DNA of 35,864 nucleotides from Bacteroidetes bacterium RIFCSPLOWO2_12_FULL_37_12 (GTDB lineage Bacteria; Bacteroidota; Bacteroidia; 2-12-FULL-37-12): NCBI GenBank assembly GCA_001769655.1, contig MEPC01000029.1, positions 86,210 to 122,073 of the forward strand, read 5' to 3'. Shown piece by piece: positions 1 to 7,862 of this stretch (position 1 is its first letter; each line of letters starts with the position of its first letter). The notes under the pieces were generated by a model. It saw only the letters and a program-made list of their open reading frames with translations, ran no database searches and was not told where the DNA came from. The position numbers and the translations under genes were made by a program.

Positions 1-277
1 TAACAAACTGAATAAAGTGTAAACCATCAGTTTTTTTTAAATTTTAAAAAATCCTACGAAAAACGTTATTTGCCTCGCTTATATCTAAACCTTACGTGGA
101 CAAGCCACAACCAAAGAAAGAAAATAATAATGAATACTGAACAAGGAATATCGAATGTTGAAGTACTTCGAAATTCATTATTCCTTGTTCAATATTCAAT
201 TTTATAAAAAATATTTTACCAAAAATTGCAAAGAAATAACTTTTTATACACTAAACCATTAATCTCCAACAAACCCT
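1..277. other. Intergenic region upstream of radC
   Basis: No convincing gene is visible. Short frames without a start codon are present but nothing recognisable. The main structure is the long inverted repeat at 132-197. Confidence 0.5.
132..197. repeat. Long inverted repeat, 19-bp arms
   Basis: GAATACTGAACAAGGAATA (132-150) is the reverse complement of 179-197 with one mismatch. The spacer carries weaker internal pairing (TCGAA at 151 with TTCGA at 168). There is no T-run, so it is not a simple terminator. The sequence style matches dispersed intergenic palindromes seen in Bacteroidota genomes; that family assignment is from memory. Confidence 0.7.
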
Positions 278-1000
278 ATGGAATCACTACCAATGGAATA
301 CCCCGAGACAAGCGTATTTCAACTAAGAAACTGGGCGGAGGATGACCGTCCAAGGGAAAAACTTTTATTAAAAGGTGTTAGAAGTTTAAGTAACGTTGAA
401 TTATTGGCATTATTAATCGGATCAGGAACCCAAAAAAACAATGCCGTTGAGGTTGCCAGAAAATTATTGAATTCAGCAGATAATGATTTAAACGAGCTTG
501 GAAATCTTTCAATTAGTCAGTTAAAAAAAGTACAGGGTATAGGGTCAGTGAAAGCAATTACCATTACAGGGGCACTTGAGTTAGGCAGGAGAAGAAAAGA
601 AGTAAAAGCAAAAAATAAATTAAGATTTATTTGTTCAATGGACCTATTTGATTTTATGCTTTCTGATATGATGGATTTGCCAAACGAGCAGTTCTGGATA
701 ATACTTTTAGATCGTAAAAATCAACTTATTAAAAAGCAATGTGTAACAACAGGCGGTGTTTCTGAGACAATTGTTGATTTGCGTTTGATTTTCAAAATAG
801 CAGTGGAAGAACTTGCTTCCCATATCGTTTTGATACATAATCACCCCTCCGGTGACTTTAATCCCAGCCAAAACGACATATCATTAACCCGCCAGCTTAT
901 TAAAGCAGGTCATATTATGGACATACCGATTTTGGACCATATAATTATTTCAAACAGAGGATATTATAGCTTTAAAGATGAAAAGAAAGTAGTATTTTAA
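278..1000 (+). CDS. radC: RadC family JAB/MPN-domain protein
   Basis: A 240-residue protein with the usual RadC layout. The N-terminal half is helix-hairpin-helix-like (LSNVELLALLIGSG near residues 36-49; VQGIGSVKA near 84-92). The C-terminal JAB/MPN domain carries the JAMM metal motif HNHPSGD near residues 187-193, a downstream Asp, and an upstream Glu in VEELASH. The family is widespread and often linked to mobile DNA or repair, but its biochemical role is unsettled; the old DNA-repair claim is weakly supported. Length is typical (about 230). A second in-frame ATG lies five codons downstream and could be the start. The next gene has its own promoter directly after the stop. Confidence 0.93.
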   Translation: MESLPMEYPETSVFQLRNWAEDDRPREKLLLKGVRSLSNVELLALLIGSGTQKNNAVEVARKLLNSADNDLNELGNLSISQLKKVQGIGSVKAITITGALELGRRRKEVKAKNKLRFICSMDLFDFMLSDMMDLPNEQFWIILLDRKNQLIKKQCVTTGGVSETIVDLRLIFKIAVEELASHIVLIHNHPSGDFNPSQNDISLTRQLIKAGHIMDIPILDHIIISNRGYYSFKDEKKVVF

Positions 1001-1043
1001 AGTAAAAAATAGTTGTATGGTATTATTTAATTACAAAATACTA

Positions 1044-1051
1044 TATATTTG
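1044..1051 (+). promoter_or_regulatory. Bacteroidota -7 element (TATATTTG)
   Basis: TATATTTG fits the TAnnTTTG consensus of the Bacteroidota primary sigma factor. No good -33 TTTG is seen at the usual distance. It lies about 70 bases before the ATG at 1122 and supports that start over the longer reading frame beginning at 1017. Confidence 0.55.
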
Positions 1052-1121
1052 CAGGAATTTAAGGGACAAACTATCGAAAAAGCTCTACTTTTTTTTATTT
1101 TATAAAAAAGCAATAATTGCT

Positions 1122-1583
1122 ATGACCTCCAACCAGGTAAGATATTTTTTATTTTTACCAGTACTATTTGCATCGTTTTACACTTCTTGTAAATACAAAG
1201 AGGGACCACTAATTAGTTTTCGTACTAGAACTGACCGTATTTCAAATACTTGGAAATTCGACAAGGTTGAGCACGATGGAGTGGAAATAACCCAGAGGTT
1301 TGCCTTAACCAGTTTGAATATTAAAGAAGATGGTTTATTTAATTTAGTAGGTGGAGATACTGCCGATATTATTCATCAAAAATTTTTTCAGTCGTATCAG
1401 GGAACTTGGTTTTTTGATGTGGATGATGATAATATTATTTTTGATTTTGAACCTCCGCCTGATTCTGCCGATGGTGCCAGAGATACGTGGACAATATTAA
1501 AATTAATGAGCGATGAAGTTTGGCTTGAAATGGATTTACCAGGCAAGCATAACAAAAAAGAAATCGTGTTAAAGAAACTTTAA
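1122..1583 (+). CDS. Small secreted protein, probable lipoprotein, lipocalin-like
   Basis: The ATG at 1122 gives a 153-residue product starting with an export signal (hydrophobic FLFLPVLFASFY) ending at a Cys (TSC-K) that could be lipidated, although the -3 residue is unusual. The open frame extends upstream to 1017, but that part overlaps a promoter and adds no domain. The mature part contains NTWKFDKVEHDG and several beta-like stretches with aromatic and acidic residues (WFFDVDDDN, IIFDFEPPP, TWTILKL, EVWLEMD). This resembles the small lipocalin-like lipoproteins common in Bacteroidota, which bind or sense unknown ligands. No specific function can be assigned. It lies alone between radC and metK. 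Confidence 0.65.
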   Translation: MTSNQVRYFLFLPVLFASFYTSCKYKEGPLISFRTRTDRISNTWKFDKVEHDGVEITQRFALTSLNIKEDGLFNLVGGDTADIIHQKFFQSYQGTWFFDVDDDNIIFDFEPPPDSADGARDTWTILKLMSDEVWLEMDLPGKHNKKEIVLKKL

Positions 1584-1606
1584 TATTTAAGCCAGAACTT
1601 TGTATT

Positions 1607-1676
1607 CCAACATCCAACATCCAATAGCCAATTTCTAATTACTAATTTCCAATAACCAATTTCTAATTTCCAATTT
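1607..1676 (+). repeat. Degenerate heptamer tandem repeat (10 x 7 bp, CCAATTT type)
   Basis: Ten consecutive 7-base units in perfect register: CCAACAT twice, CCAATAG, CCAATTT, CTAATTA, CTAATTT, CCAATAA, CCAATTT, CTAATTT, CCAATTT. The array ends five bases before the metK ATG, so it must form the untranslated leader of metK if transcription starts upstream. Confidence 0.85.
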
Positions 1677-1681
1677 CACTC

Positions 1682-2992
1682 ATGGCTTATTTATTCACTT
1701 CAGAATCCGTTTCGGAAGGACATCCAGATAAGGTGGCTGACCAGATTTCCGATGCTATACTTGATGAATTTTTGGCTCAAGATATTAATTCAAGAGTTGC
1801 TTGTGAAACACTCGTTACAACCGGCTTAGTAGTAGTTTCCGGAGAGATCACCTCAAAAGGAGTCGTTGATATTCAAAAGACAACCCGCGATGTGATTAAA
1901 AGAATCGGATATACAAAATCGGATTATCAATTTGATTCTATTTCCTGTGCTGTAATTAACTCTATTCATGAGCAATCTCCCGACATCAGTCAAGGTGTTT
2001 CAGAAGGGAAGGGATTGCATAAGGAACAGGGAGCCGGGGATCAGGGCATGATGTTCGGATATGCTTCAAATGAAACGGATAATCTTATGCCCCTGCCGCT
2101 TGATATTGCTCATAAACTTGTTCATGAACTATCTGAAATACGAAAAGAAGGAAAAGTAATGAAATACCTTAGACCTGATTCTAAATCACAGGTTACTATA
2201 GAATATACTCCTGAGGGTAAGCCAAAACAAATTCATACGATTGTTGTTTCTACTCAACACGATGATTTCAAAGAGGAGCAATCCATGCTTGATACAATCA
2301 GAAAGGATATTTTAAAGTTTCTTATTCCAAGAGTTGAAAAAAAATACAACCCAACTCTTAGGTATCTCTTTAAGGGAGATATTAAGTACCATGTAAATCC
2401 AACCGGCAAGTTTGTAATCGGCGGACCCCATGGTGATACCGGTTTGACCGGAAGAAAAATAATCGTTGATACGTATGGGGGAAAAGGAGCTCATGGGGGA
2501 GGAGCTTTTTCCGGTAAAGATCCTTCAAAAGTTGACCGTTCTGCCGCTTATGCCGCAAGACATATTGCTAAAAATTTGGTGGGTGCAGGCGTTTGCGACC
2601 AGGTGCTGGTTCAGGTTGCCTACGCCATTGGAGTAGCAGAACCGGTTTCGCTTTATATAAATACATTTGGAACCGCCAGCGTAAAAAACAAAAAAGGTGA
2701 AAAAATGAGTGACTTCGAAATTTCAAATGTAGTGCAACATATTTTTCCTATGAAACCGGCTGACATTATTAAACGGCTTGAATTAAAAAATCCCATTTAT
2801 TCTCCTACTGCCTCTTACGGACACATGGGTAGAAATCCTTTTGTGAAAGAAGTGGATTGTTTCAATATTAAAGAAATACAGTCGAATGGAAGTGTCACAC
2901 GAAAAGTTGACAGAATAAAAAAGAATATCCGGTTTTTTACCTGGGAAGAAATGGATTATGTGGATAACGTAAGAAAAGCATTTCACTTATAA
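1682..2992 (+). CDS. metK: S-adenosylmethionine synthetase
   Basis: It makes S-adenosylmethionine from methionine and ATP in the cytoplasm. The 436-residue product carries the family signatures: [11 protein letters not shown] near residues 8-18, GAGDQG near 117-122, the long [13 protein letters not shown] motif near 249, and [16 protein letters not shown]. It is longer than the E. coli enzyme (384), as is usual in Bacteroidota, with extra residues in the middle and a C-terminal tail. The ATG at 1682 directly follows the heptamer repeat. No SAM riboswitch was recognised in the 98-base gap upstream. A strong terminator follows, so metK is probably monocistronic. Confidence 0.97.
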   Translation: MAYLFTSESVSEGHPDKVADQISDAILDEFLAQDINSRVACETLVTTGLVVVSGEITSKGVVDIQKTTRDVIKRIGYTKSDYQFDSISCAVINSIHEQSPDISQGVSEGKGLHKEQGAGDQGMMFGYASNETDNLMPLPLDIAHKLVHELSEIRKEGKVMKYLRPDSKSQVTIEYTPEGKPKQIHTIVVSTQHDDFKEEQSMLDTIRKDILKFLIPRVEKKYNPTLRYLFKGDIKYHVNPTGKFVIGGPHGDTGLTGRKIIVDTYGGKGAHGGGAFSGKDPSKVDRSAAYAARHIAKNLVGAGVCDQVLVQVAYAIGVAEPVSLYINTFGTASVKNKKGEKMSDFEISNVVQHIFPMKPADIIKRLELKNPIYSPTASYGHMGRNPFVKEVDCFNIKEIQSNGSVTRKVDRIKKNIRFFTWEEMDYVDNVRKAFHL

Positions 2993-3006
2993 ATAATTTA
3001 ACATTC

Positions 3007-3046
3007 AAGCATTCTGTACTTTTTATGTGCAGAATGCTTTTTTTTT
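3007..3046 (+). terminator. Rho-independent terminator after metK
   Basis: AAGCATTCTGTAC (3007-3019) pairs with GTGCAGAATGCTT (3027-3039) around a 7-base loop, followed by a run of T to 3046. Confidence 0.88.
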
Positions 3047-3098
3047 GTTCGTAAGTTCGGTCGGATTTATGAATAAGCATTAATAATCAAAAAATATC

Positions 3099-4172
3099 AT
3101 GATAGAGAAATTAGAAAACATTAAAAATCGTTTCGAGGAAATTTCAGCACTTCTCACACAACAGGAAATTGTTACAGATATTAAGCGGGCTACGGAATTA
3201 AATAAAGAGTATAAAGATTTGTCGAAAATCATGGATGAATATTCTGTTTATAAGGGTTTGCTGGATCAAATGGAGCAGGCGAAGCATATTCTTGAAACTG
3301 AAAAAGAAGAGGAATTAAGAGAACTTGCAAAAGAAGAAATTGATATTCTTACCGTTAAAATTTCGGAAAGGGAATCCTTGCTGAGAAATTTATTAATTCC
3401 TAAAGACCCCAATGACCGCAAGAATGCCATTCTGGAAATAAGAGCTGGGGTAGGAGGGGACGAAGCGGCTTTATTTGCCGGTGTTTTATTCCGGATGTAT
3501 CAACGATTTTGCGAGGCAAAAAAATGGAAAATTACATTGGTGGATTGCACCGAAGGACCCTCCGGAGGGTTTAAAGAAGTAATTTCTACCGTAAGCGGAG
3601 AAAATGTTTATGGAAAGCTAAAATATGAATCGGGTGTGCACCGGGTTCAACGGGTACCTGTGACTGAAGCCCAAGGGAGAGTTCATACTTCCGCCGCTTC
3701 AGTGGTGGTCTTACCTGAAGCCGAAGAATTTGATGTAAAAATTGACATGAATGATATCCGAAAAGATACATTTTGCTCCTCAGGACCCGGAGGACAATCT
3801 GTCAATACCACTTATTCAGCGATTCGCCTAACTCATATTCCTACCGGTATGATTGTGCAATGCCAGGACGAAAAATCTCAACATAGAAATTTTGAAAAGG
3901 CATTAACTGTTTTGAGGTCGCGTCTTTATGAATTGGAATTGGAAAAAATAAATTCAGAACTCGGCGCTCAACGTAAAAGCATGGTAAAATCCGGTGACCG
4001 TTCAGATAAAATCAGAACATACAACTACCCACAAAGCCGTGTCACAGACCATAGGATTGGCTTAACGTTATATAATCTTCCTGCTATTCTTGACGGCGAT
4101 TTAAAAGAAATCAACGAAGCCCTGCAAATAGCGGAAACCGCAGAAAAATTGAAAGAGGAAATTGTAAGATAA
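3099..4172 (+). CDS. prfA: Peptide chain release factor 1
   Basis: It recognises UAA and UAG stop codons and releases the finished peptide from the ribosome. The 357-residue length is typical. The stop-codon-reading PVT motif, which marks RF1 rather than RF2, is near residues 187-189. The catalytic GGQ is near 231-233 in SSGPGGQSVNTT. The N-terminal part is helical and rich in Glu and Lys, as expected. No RF2-type frameshift is present. It starts about 50 bases after the metK terminator and is followed convergently by the M20 amidohydrolase, 35 bases between stop codons. Confidence 0.97.
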   Translation: MIEKLENIKNRFEEISALLTQQEIVTDIKRATELNKEYKDLSKIMDEYSVYKGLLDQMEQAKHILETEKEEELRELAKEEIDILTVKISERESLLRNLLIPKDPNDRKNAILEIRAGVGGDEAALFAGVLFRMYQRFCEAKKWKITLVDCTEGPSGGFKEVISTVSGENVYGKLKYESGVHRVQRVPVTEAQGRVHTSAASVVVLPEAEEFDVKIDMNDIRKDTFCSSGPGGQSVNTTYSAIRLTHIPTGMIVQCQDEKSQHRNFEKALTVLRSRLYELELEKINSELGAQRKSMVKSGDRSDKIRTYNYPQSRVTDHRIGLTLYNLPAILDGDLKEINEALQIAETAEKLKEEIVR

Positions 4173-4201
4173 GAATATTAGGTATAGATCAAACCATACA
4201 A

Positions 4202-4218
4202 AGGCAGTCACTCTGCCT
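4202..4218. terminator. Short hairpin between convergent genes
   Basis: AGGCAG (4202-4207) pairs with CTGCCT (4213-4218) and overlaps the amidohydrolase stop codon. There is no T-run, so a terminator role is only possible. Confidence 0.25.
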
Positions 4219-5401
4219 GTAGTTCTGCCAACGACAGCCAGGCCATTAAACCCATTCCAATCTCCAGCGCATCTTCATCAACATCAAAAGTAGGGGTATG
4301 TACCAACGAATTAATTCCTTTTGCCGGATTTCCAGTTCCTAACCGGTAAAAGCAAGCAGGAATTTGATGTGAATAATAAGCAAAGTCCTCAGCCGCCATC
4401 CAAACATCGAGGTCAGTGACATTTTCTTTTCCGATATATTCTTCCGCTTTTTTTCTTGCTCTATCCGTAAGTTTTTCATCGTTAAATAACATTGGATATC
4501 CTTTTTCTATCCGTAATTCACATTCTGCGCCAAACGATTTTGCAATTCCTTCAGCTATCTCCCGGATTTTCTTATGAGCTTTTTCGCGCCATGCTTCGTT
4601 CAACGTGCGAAAAGTTCCTTCCACATATACCGAATCAGGAATGATATTCGTACTTCCTTCGGCAATCACTTTTCCAAAAGTTAAAACCGAAGGAATCCTC
4701 GGGTCGTTCACTCTTGAAATTATTTGCTGAAGTGACACTATTATCTGGGCAGTGACACTAACGGGGTCAATGGTTAGCTGTGGCATGGCTCCATGTCCTC
4801 CTTTTCCTTTTATAGTCATGTAAATCTCATCGGTGCTTGCCATATAAATTCCTTTACGGAATCCAACTTTCCCGACAGGAATCAGTGGCATTACATGTTG
4901 TCCGAGTATAGAAGACGGTTTAGGATTTGATAAGGCGCCTTCTTTAATCATTAAGGATGCACCGCCTGGAAGTCGTTCCTCACCGGGTTGAAAAATAAGC
5001 CGGAAAGTGCCTGAAAATTCATGGGTTATTTGAGTTACAATTTTAGCTACACCGAGCAGACAGCTTGTATGAACATCGTGTCCACAGGCGTGCATGACTC
5101 CTTTATTGACAGAACGGTACGGAACATTATTTTTTTCTTCTATGGGAAGCGCATCCATATCGGCTCTTAAAGCCACACACGCTGATTCAGGATTCTTTCC
5201 CTTTATTTCAGCGATGATTCCTGTGCCGGCTATTCCTTTGCGATAGGAAATAGTTGATTTATCAAGTTGTGCAATAATAAATGCAGAGGTTTCAAATTCC
5301 TTAAACGATAATTCCGGGTGAGCATGCAGGTGACGACGGATATCGCAGATTTCGGAATGAAATTGTTTTGACAGGGATTTTATTTTGCTTTGTAAGTCCA
5401 T
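4208..5401 (-). CDS. M20 family amidohydrolase (aminoacylase / hippurate hydrolase-like)
   Basis: A 397-residue metallopeptidase-fold enzyme likely to cleave an N-acyl or amide bond of an amino-acid derivative. Visible metal-binding motifs are RRHLHAHPELSF near the N-terminus, MHACGHDVH, QPGEER(L)PGG, GQHVMP, and a C-terminal HTPTFDVDEDAL. This is the AmhX/HipO-like branch in which Cys replaces one metal ligand. No signal peptide, so cytoplasmic. The ATG at 5401 is chosen. A TTG five codons upstream is in frame but lies inside a probable -7 promoter element. The substrate cannot be told from sequence. Confidence 0.9.
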   Translation of the reverse strand: MDLQSKIKSLSKQFHSEICDIRRHLHAHPELSFKEFETSAFIIAQLDKSTISYRKGIAGTGIIAEIKGKNPESACVALRADMDALPIEEKNNVPYRSVNKGVMHACGHDVHTSCLLGVAKIVTQITHEFSGTFRLIFQPGEERLPGGASLMIKEGALSNPKPSSILGQHVMPLIPVGKVGFRKGIYMASTDEIYMTIKGKGGHGAMPQLTIDPVSVTAQIIVSLQQIISRVNDPRIPSVLTFGKVIAEGSTNIIPDSVYVEGTFRTLNEAWREKAHKKIREIAEGIAKSFGAECELRIEKGYPMLFNDEKLTDRARKKAEEYIGKENVTDLDVWMAAEDFAYYSHQIPACFYRLGTGNPAKGINSLVHTPTFDVDEDALEIGMGLMAWLSLAELQAE

Positions 5402-5413
5402 GATGGAAGATGA

Positions 5414-5421
5414 CAAATGTA
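5414..5421 (-). promoter_or_regulatory. Bacteroidota -7 element (TACATTTG) of the amidohydrolase
   Basis: On the minus strand TACATTTG ends 13 bases before the ATG at 5401, implying a very short leader. Confidence 0.5.
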
Positions 5422-5529
5422 CTTGAAATTTTTATAATTTTAGCTACAGATTAGGATAGATTTGTTTACATACTTCGTCGTCTTATAGTTGACAAATCCT
5501 GCACAATAAGAGAAATCAATTAAAAATCT

Positions 5530-5537
5530 TATCTTTG
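5530..5537 (+). promoter_or_regulatory. Bacteroidota -7 element (TATCTTTG) of the toxin-antitoxin operon
   Basis: TATCTTTG lies about 16 bases before the ATG at 5553. Its last bases form the upstream in-frame TTG at 5535, which makes that TTG an unlikely start. It probably also drives gmk and nadD. Confidence 0.55.
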
Positions 5538-5552
5538 AAAAAAATTATTAAT

Positions 5553-5735
5553 ATGCTGACAAAAGGAAAATTACTAAAAACCATAAAGGACTTACCGGAC
5601 AAGTTTTCTTTAGATGAATTGATGGATAGAATAGTTCTTTTGCAAAAAATTGATTTCGGTATGGAACAATCACAAAAAGGTCAGACAAAATCTACTGAAC
5701 AATCTAAGGAAAAACTTAAAAAATGGTTGTTATAA
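5553..5735 (+). CDS. Probable antitoxin of a ParE/RelE-type pair
   Basis: A 60-residue protein with LLKTIKDLPDKFSLDELMDRIVLLQKI followed by a charged tail rich in Lys, Gln and Ser. Its last 13 bases overlap the toxin gene, the usual antitoxin-first order. The FSLDELMDRIVLLQKIDFGM segment is typical of short Bacteroidota antitoxins paired with ParE-like toxins. No DNA-binding domain is evident, so autoregulation is uncertain. The ATG at 5553 is chosen because the upstream TTG sits in the promoter. Confidence 0.75.
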   Translation: MLTKGKLLKTIKDLPDKFSLDELMDRIVLLQKIDFGMEQSQKGQTKSTEQSKEKLKKWLL

Positions 5736-6022
5736 ATTGGACAGATAATTCATTGGCTGACATAGAAAATATTGCAGAATTCATTGCAAAGGACTCATTA
5801 AAATATGCAAAAATTCAAGTGCAACGTTTTTTTAACAGAGCAGAAATTCTTAGAACACATCCAAAATACGGAAGAGTTGTACCTGAAATAAATGACGAAA
5901 AAATTAGAGAGTTGATTCAAGGAAATTACAGAATAATTTATCGTATAGTTTCACACAATCGTATTGATATTCTTACCATTCACCACAGCAGACGACTTTT
6001 AAAAAACATATCTAACCCTTGA
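5723..6022 (+). CDS. ParE/RelE superfamily toxin
   Basis: A 99-residue protein of the plasmid-stabilisation fold. It opens with VVINWTDNSLADIENIAEFIAKDS, has the conserved FFNRAEILRTHPKYGRVVPE and IRELIQGNYRIIYRI strands, and ends with ILTIHHSRRLL. These are the marks of the ParE branch, whose members attack DNA gyrase; related RelE toxins cut mRNA. Which target applies here is not known. It overlaps the antitoxin by 13 bases. Its TGA stop overlaps the TTG start of gmk, so the essential kinase appears translationally coupled to the toxin. Confidence 0.88.
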   Translation: MVVINWTDNSLADIENIAEFIAKDSLKYAKIQVQRFFNRAEILRTHPKYGRVVPEINDEKIRELIQGNYRIIYRIVSHNRIDILTIHHSRRLLKNISNP

Positions 6023-6615
6023 AATCTAATCAATTGATAATTCTTTCCGGACCCTCCGGTGCTGGTAAAACCACTTTAATAAAGTTATTGTTAAAAGAAT
6101 GTCCATACATAGAGTTTTCTGTTTCTGCCTGCAACAGAGTGCCGAGAGCGTATGAGGTTCATGGGAAAGATTATTATTTTATATCAAAAGATAAGTTTAA
6201 GGAATTATTGGATAATAATGAATTTCTGGAATATGAGGAAGTGTATGAAGGCAACTATTATGGTACGTTACATTCTGAAATTAAAAGGATTTGGGAAAAC
6301 GGAAAGGCGGCGGCTCTTGACATTGATGTTGCCGGTGGTACCAGGGTGAAGCGTAAACTGGGAAAAGATGCCCTTGCCATTTTTATATCACCTCCCTCTT
6401 TTGAAATTCTGAAAGAACGGCTCATAAAGCGTTCCACAGAAACAGAAGAATCTTTCAAAAAACGCATGTCAAAAGCAGAAGCAGAAATGAAATCACGAAA
6501 TTTTTTTGATGTTATTATCATAAACGACAAACTGGAAGATGCGAAGAAGAAGTTGGTGGAAGTTGTGGAGGGGTTTTTATCGGAGAACAGACAACCTTTG
6601 AATAAGGGCATGTAA
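6019..6615 (+). CDS. gmk: Guanylate kinase
   Basis: It phosphorylates GMP to GDP in nucleotide metabolism. The P-loop LSGPSGAGKTT is near residues 9-19, followed by the GMP-binding FSVSACNRVPRAYEVHGKDYYF (usual form R-x-P-R-x-x-E) and the lid segment. The length of 198 is normal. The start must be the TTG at 6019: the frame is closed by a stop at 6013-6015 and the P-loop begins only nine codons in. The TTG overlaps the toxin stop (CTTGA). In many Bacteroidota gmk lies between a yicC-type gene and nadD; here nadD follows but the upstream slot holds the toxin-antitoxin pair. Confidence 0.95.
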   Translation: MKSNQLIILSGPSGAGKTTLIKLLLKECPYIEFSVSACNRVPRAYEVHGKDYYFISKDKFKELLDNNEFLEYEEVYEGNYYGTLHSEIKRIWENGKAAALDIDVAGGTRVKRKLGKDALAIFISPPSFEILKERLIKRSTETEESFKKRMSKAEAEMKSRNFFDVIIINDKLEDAKKKLVEVVEGFLSENRQPLNKGM

Positions 6616-6633
6616 AGAAATAATTTCAACACC

Positions 6634-7209
6634 ATGAAAATCGGTCTTTTCTTTGGCTCTTTTAATCCTATTCACATTGGTCATCTGATTATAGCGGAAA
6701 CCATGGTGGAAGAAACCGATTTGGACCAGGTATGGTTTGTAGTGTCACCGCACAATCCGTATAAAAATCCGGACTCACTTGCTCATGCTTTTGACAGGTA
6801 TGAAATGGTGCAAAGAGCCATTTCAGAAGACAAACGATTTGCTGTAAGTGATATAGAATTTCATCTTTCAAAACCCAATTTCACAATCCATACTTTGATT
6901 CACCTGAAAGAAAAATTTCCGAAATATGAATTTGTGTTAATCATGGGCTCTGATAATCTGTCCTCTTTTACGAAGTGGAAAAATTATGAAGAAATTCTGA
7001 AAAATTATTTTATTTATGTTTACCCGAGAAAAAACAACTCTCCAACCGAGTTTATGAATCATCCTAAAATAAAAGTGATTGAAGCCCCTTTGCTTGATAT
7101 ATCAGCCAGTGCGATAAGAAAATCAATAAAGGAGAACAAAACTGTTTTATACCGGTTACCGAAAGGTTGTTGGGATTTTATTATACAGAAGAAGTTATGG
7201 AGGGCATAA
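6634..7209 (+). CDS. nadD: Nicotinate-nucleotide adenylyltransferase
   Basis: It adenylates nicotinate mononucleotide in NAD synthesis. The 191-residue product has the nucleotidyltransferase motif GSFNPIHIGH at residues 8-17 and the C-terminal ISASAIR motif, plus the family segments SPHNPYK and MGSDNL. It lies 18 bases after gmk and is surely in the same operon. It is interesting that the next genes degrade 3-hydroxyanthranilate, a compound that also feeds NAD synthesis in some bacteria, but the two groups have separate promoters. Confidence 0.96.
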   Translation: MKIGLFFGSFNPIHIGHLIIAETMVEETDLDQVWFVVSPHNPYKNPDSLAHAFDRYEMVQRAISEDKRFAVSDIEFHLSKPNFTIHTLIHLKEKFPKYEFVLIMGSDNLSSFTKWKNYEEILKNYFIYVYPRKNNSPTEFMNHPKIKVIEAPLLDISASAIRKSIKENKTVLYRLPKGCWDFIIQKKLWRA

Positions 7210-7232
7210 AAATGATAAATATATAATGGTTT

Positions 7233-7261
7233 TGTAAAGACACGGTCACCGTGTCTTTACA
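7233..7261. repeat. 29-base palindrome (REP-like hairpin)
   Basis: TGTAAAGACACGGT (7233-7246), a single C, then its exact reverse complement (7248-7261). It lies just after nadD. It could act as a terminator but lacks a T-run. Similar palindromes are dispersed in other Bacteroidota and cyanobacterial genomes (from memory). Confidence 0.8.
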
Positions 7262-7303
7262 TTATGATTAATAACCAATCATCGTGAAATCAGAAAATTC
7301 ATA

Positions 7304-7311
7304 TAAGTTTG
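7304..7311 (+). promoter_or_regulatory. Bacteroidota -7 element (TAAGTTTG)
   Basis: TAAGTTTG ends 13 bases before the ATG at 7325, implying a short leader for the RidA-type gene. Confidence 0.5.
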
Positions 7312-7324
7312 TGTTCCACATCAG

Positions 7325-7741
7325 ATGAAAACAACCAAAATCATTTCTAAAAAAGCTCCGGCTCCTGTTGGCGCATATCCGCACGCCCGCAGAACTGGAA
7401 ATCTTTTATTCCTTTCGGGCATTGGACCACGGGTAAAAGGTTCAAGTAAAATACCTGGTGTAGAATTGGATAGCATAGGTAATATCATTTCCTATAATAT
7501 TGAAGAACAGTGTCACTCGGTATTTAAAAATGTAAGAACGGTGTTAGAAGAAGCCGGTTCCTGTTGGGAAAACTTAGTTGATGTCACAGTTTTTCTCACA
7601 AACATTAAAAAGGATTTTAAAACATATAATCGGATCTATGCAGAATATTTCAAAGATAATCAACCCTGCCGGACCACGGTGGAAGTGAATCGCCTTCCAA
7701 CCCCCATAGCTATTGAGCTAAAGTGTGTAGCTGTTGTATAA
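7325..7741 (+). CDS. RidA family protein, probable 2-aminomuconate deaminase
   Basis: A 138-residue YjgF/RidA-fold protein, cytoplasmic and normally trimeric. Family marks are the N-terminal APAPVGAYPHARRTGNLLFLSG, the middle VFKNVRTVLEEAGSCWENLVDVTVFLT, and the C-terminal PCRTTVEVNRLPTPIAIE with the conserved Arg and Glu of the active site. General RidA proteins hydrolyse reactive enamines and imines. Because the next genes encode 3-hydroxyanthranilate dioxygenase and ACMSD, the likely role is deamination of 2-aminomuconate further down the same pathway (AmnD/NbaF-type). That is inference from context. A generic RidA remains possible. Confidence 0.82.
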   Translation: MKTTKIISKKAPAPVGAYPHARRTGNLLFLSGIGPRVKGSSKIPGVELDSIGNIISYNIEEQCHSVFKNVRTVLEEAGSCWENLVDVTVFLTNIKKDFKTYNRIYAEYFKDNQPCRTTVEVNRLPTPIAIELKCVAVV

Positions 7742-7796
7742 CGTGTTTATACACATTGATTCATATCCAGCTTGTGGGAAATCAATAATTTTCATG

Positions 7797-7804
7797 TAAT
7801 TTTG
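7797..7804 (+). promoter_or_regulatory. Bacteroidota -7 element (TAATTTTG)
   Basis: TAATTTTG with a TTG about 22 bases upstream (7772-7774) as a possible weak -33. It lies about 60 bases before the dioxygenase ATG at 7863. Confidence 0.5.
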
Positions 7805-7862
7805 CAACGTTATGCTTTTGTACAACTGATTCTAACTATTTTTTTTATTAACCCGGACAAAC

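Noticed and set aside
48-137. Coding-like frame upstream of radC ending in a Lys/Asn-rich tail
   Set aside because: About 29 codons with no start codon and a stop just upstream; too short to support a gene or a remnant.
1584-1681. Possible SAM riboswitch in front of metK
   Set aside because: The gap is almost entirely the heptamer repeat; no conserved SAM-I, SAM-II or SAM/SAH fold could be recognised.
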